In this document: positions 31,456 through 32,974 of the stretch, piece by piece
Layout: every line of letters starts with the position of its first letter
Position numbering within the stretch: the stretch's first letter is position 1
Source of the DNA: Acidobacteriota bacterium
Lineage (GTDB): Bacteria > Acidobacteriota > Terriglobia > Bryobacterales > Bryobacteraceae
Assembly: GCA_016871155.1 (NCBI GenBank)
Contig: VFZO01000042.1
Span: 1-32,974 of the forward strand
DNA length: 32,974 nucleotides
Direction: 5' to 3'
The notes under the pieces: generated by a model
The model's database searches: none
Told to the model about the DNA's origin: nothing
Seen by the model: only the letters and a program-made list of their open reading frames with translations
Translations under genes and position numbers: made by a program

Positions 31456-31923
31456 ATGCCCAAAGTCAAACCCATCCCAAAGGGCTACCACACGGTCACG
31501 ACGGCCGTGACCGTTTCCGGAGCCAAGGCTTTCATTGGCTTTTGCAAGAAGGCGCTGGGGGCCAAGGAGGTGCTCCACCTGCCTGGTCCGGGCGGAATGG
31601 TCGTTCACGCCGAATTGGTCATCGGCGACACACACTTGATGGCCGGCGATGAGATGCCGCAGATGGGCAACAAATCCGCACGGACACTTGGGGGCTCACC
31701 GTTGACGTTGCACGTCTATGTGCCCAACTGCGACAAGGCCATCGCAAAGGCCGTCAAGCACGGCGCCACCGTCACGATGCCCGCCTCCGATCAGTTCTGG
31801 GGCGACCGTTATGGCCGGGTCGTCGATCCATGGGGCAATAACTGGGCCTTTGCCACCCATATTGAAGACGTCACGCCGCGCGAAATGAAAAAGCGCACGG
31901 CCAAACTCTTTGGCGGTGCCTAG
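31456..31923 (+). CDS. VOC/glyoxalase-fold protein (PhnB-like)
   Basis: The product has 155 residues and starts MPKVKPIPKGYHTVTTAVTV, as PhnB-like VOC proteins do. The paired beta-alpha-beta3 modules follow: FIGFCKKALGAKEVL, HAELVIGDTHLMAGDEMP, then LTLHVYVPNCDKAIAKAVKHGA, and the closing GDRYGRVVDPWGNNWAFATH. Candidate metal residues H51 and D128 lie in these strands. The function of the group is unsettled. The last eight bases overlap the next gene. Confidence 0.85.
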   Translation: MPKVKPIPKGYHTVTTAVTVSGAKAFIGFCKKALGAKEVLHLPGPGGMVVHAELVIGDTHLMAGDEMPQMGNKSARTLGGSPLTLHVYVPNCDKAIAKAVKHGATVTMPASDQFWGDRYGRVVDPWGNNWAFATHIEDVTPREMKKRTAKLFGGA

Positions 31924-32728
31924 TACGCCCCGCCTGGCCTTCGTCGGCGCGGGCCGCGTCGCCCGCGCCCTGTCGAAGGCCTTCGACAATGCGGGTATCG
32001 CGGCGGCGACGGTGTCCAGCCGGAATCCGGGCGAGATTCAATCCGCCGTCGAACGAAGCGATTGGATTTTTCTCACTGTCGCCGATCACGCCATCGAAAC
32101 CGTTTGTACCGCAATCCAGTGGCCGGCGGACAAGTTGGCAATCCACACAAGCGGAGCTCACGACCTCGATGTTCTCCAAGCGGCGCCGCACCGCGCGAGC
32201 TTTCACCCGATGCAGAGCTTTCCTCAAGCGTCGCTGTCGCATGCGCTCGCCCCGGGGATCACGATCTCGATCGAGGCCTCCGGCGAGGATGCGGCACGCC
32301 TCGAAGATCTGGCCCGAAGAATCGGCGGGAATCCGCTCCGTCTTCCGCCTGGCGCGCGGCCGCTCTATCACGCCAGCGGCTACTTCGCCAGTCCGTTGCT
32401 TGTCACCATGCTGCATCAGGCGGCCGGCATCTGGGCCGCCATGGGGTTTGAGGAAAAAACGGCCCTTGCCACGCTGCTGCCTCTGCTGAAAGAGACGGTG
32501 CGAATGATCGAGGATCACGGCCTTGAGAATAGTCTCACCGGCCTGGTCGTCCGGGGCGACGCAGGCACGCTGCGGCGCCACCTGGATCACCTGCGGCGTT
32601 CGAGTCCCGAAACCGCCGGGCACTACGCCTACCTCACGGCCGTGTCGATCAACCTGGCGGAATCCACCGGCGGAATCACCGCCGGTCAGGCACAACTGCT
32701 TCGCGCGGCGCTCTCAGATTCTGGCTGA
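31916..32728 (+). CDS. Rossmann-like/DUF2520 domain oxidoreductase-like protein
   Basis: The product has 270 residues from the GTG at 31916, eight bases before the VOC stop; a TTG at 31910 is the other in-frame choice. The N-terminal dinucleotide fold reads LAFVGAGRVARALSKAF, then DWIFLTVADHAIE, HTSGAHD and the family motif FHPMQSFP. The C-terminal DUF2520 helical domain has YHASGYFASPLLVTMLHQA and LENSLTGLVVRGDAGTLRRHL. Relatives resemble pyrroline-5-carboxylate reductase or ketopantoate reductase in fold, but their substrate is not established. It often lies next to pantothenate genes in other bacteria; none is seen here. Confidence 0.88.
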   Translation: MPSTPRLAFVGAGRVARALSKAFDNAGIAAATVSSRNPGEIQSAVERSDWIFLTVADHAIETVCTAIQWPADKLAIHTSGAHDLDVLQAAPHRASFHPMQSFPQASLSHALAPGITISIEASGEDAARLEDLARRIGGNPLRLPPGARPLYHASGYFASPLLVTMLHQAAGIWAAMGFEEKTALATLLPLLKETVRMIEDHGLENSLTGLVVRGDAGTLRRHLDHLRRSSPETAGHYAYLTAVSINLAESTGGITAGQAQLLRAALSDSG

Positions 32729-32759
32729 CTCCAACGGCGCGGGTAGAGAAGACCGGCTT

Positions 32760-32974
32760 CTAGCGGCTCTTGCGCTCTTTCAGTTCGTTCATAATCCGTC
32801 CGAACTTCTTGCGTTGCTCCTCGTTTAGGACCGTGTCGATCTGCTGCTTACTCTGCGTCATTACCTCTTCCATCTGCTGCGAAAGCATCTGGTAGTACAT
32901 GGCGAAGTCGTCCAAAACGGTCTCGATTTTTCCAGCCTGATCCGGCGTCAGATCCAACTCCTTCCGGAGGTGCG
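32760..32974 (-). CDS. LTxxQ (Spy/CpxP-like) periplasmic protein, 5' truncated by the window
   Basis: The frame is open to the window edge: codons before the TTG at 32957 read HLRKE, so the start lies to the right. The visible 71 residues are highly charged and helical: the LRKELDLTPDQAGKIETVL motif, then QMLSQQMEEVMTQSKQQID and LNEEQRKKFGRIMNELKER. The LTPDQ motif and helical repeats are those of Spy/CpxP-like chaperones and related small metal-sensing periplasmic proteins. The leader cannot be seen. It is convergent with the DUF2520 gene across 31 bases. Confidence 0.7.
   Translation of the reverse strand, partial: HLRKELDLTPDQAGKIETVLDDFAMYYQMLSQQMEEVMTQSKQQIDTVLNEEQRKKFGRIMNELKERKSR

Noticed and set aside
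1-32974. tRNA/rRNA genes, CRISPR arrays, insertion sequences, phage genes
   Set aside because: None was recognised; nearly all bases are covered by ordinary coding genes with small spacers.

Overview
The window is GC-rich bacterial chromosome, densely packed, and most neighbouring genes on a strand overlap by 4-14 nt (ATGA, GTGA or TTGA junctions). Three things suggest an acidobacterium of the Solibacter/Bryobacter type: a PSD1/DUF1553 gene paired with a DUF1501 gene, several Tat-type 'RR' leaders, and a DUF1844 protein. This assignment rests on gene content only; no rRNA or tRNA gene was seen. No stretch longer than 300 bases lacks a gene, and I saw no CRISPR array, insertion sequence or prophage.

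Left part (1-10.2 kb): the 3' part of a PSD1-type gene and its DUF1501 partner run on the + strand. They meet a five-gene minus-strand operon in which every junction is a 4-nt overlap. In transcription order it encodes an aminotransferase, a D-threonine-aldolase-like PLP enzyme, a large FAD/Fe-S 2-hydroxyacid dehydrogenase, a MatC-like dicarboxylate carrier and a HupE/UreJ-type membrane protein. I infer a hydroxyacid or glyoxylate/glycine assimilation unit. rpsU, with a perfect extended Shine-Dalgarno sequence and a 15-bp hairpin behind it, lies divergently upstream.

Middle (10.5-20.75 kb): an exported D-aminoacylase-like amidohydrolase converges on a secreted proline-rich protein of unknown function. 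A long co-directional series follows: PH-like membrane protein, SDR dehydrogenase, sugar-binding lipoprotein, GAF protein, Ldh_2 dehydrogenase, XseB, polyprenyl synthase, TlyA, NAD kinase and a dicarboxylate/amino-acid:cation symporter. The housekeeping core xseB-ispA-tlyA-nadK is fused to an upstream catabolic-looking set.

Right part (20.76-33 kb): a minus-strand operon encodes a sigma-54 activator (with GSFTGA in place of GAFTGA), DUF1844, a PhnP-like hydrolase, RibF and a LacD-like aldolase. Only 41 bp away and divergent are a CHASE3 hybrid kinase with two receivers, a CheY-like receiver, and a small pseudo-receiver/HisKA protein with no ATPase domain. Next come an ECF-like sigma factor preceded by overlapping sigma-70-like and sigma-54-like elements, and a 50-residue two-segment membrane protein joined to it by a GTGA overlap. 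The window ends with an exported variant DSD1 protein, a sulfatase, a VOC protein, a DUF2520 protein and part of an LTxxQ-type protein. The signalling block at 23.8-28.9 kb and the five-gene metabolic operon are the best candidates for something not yet described.
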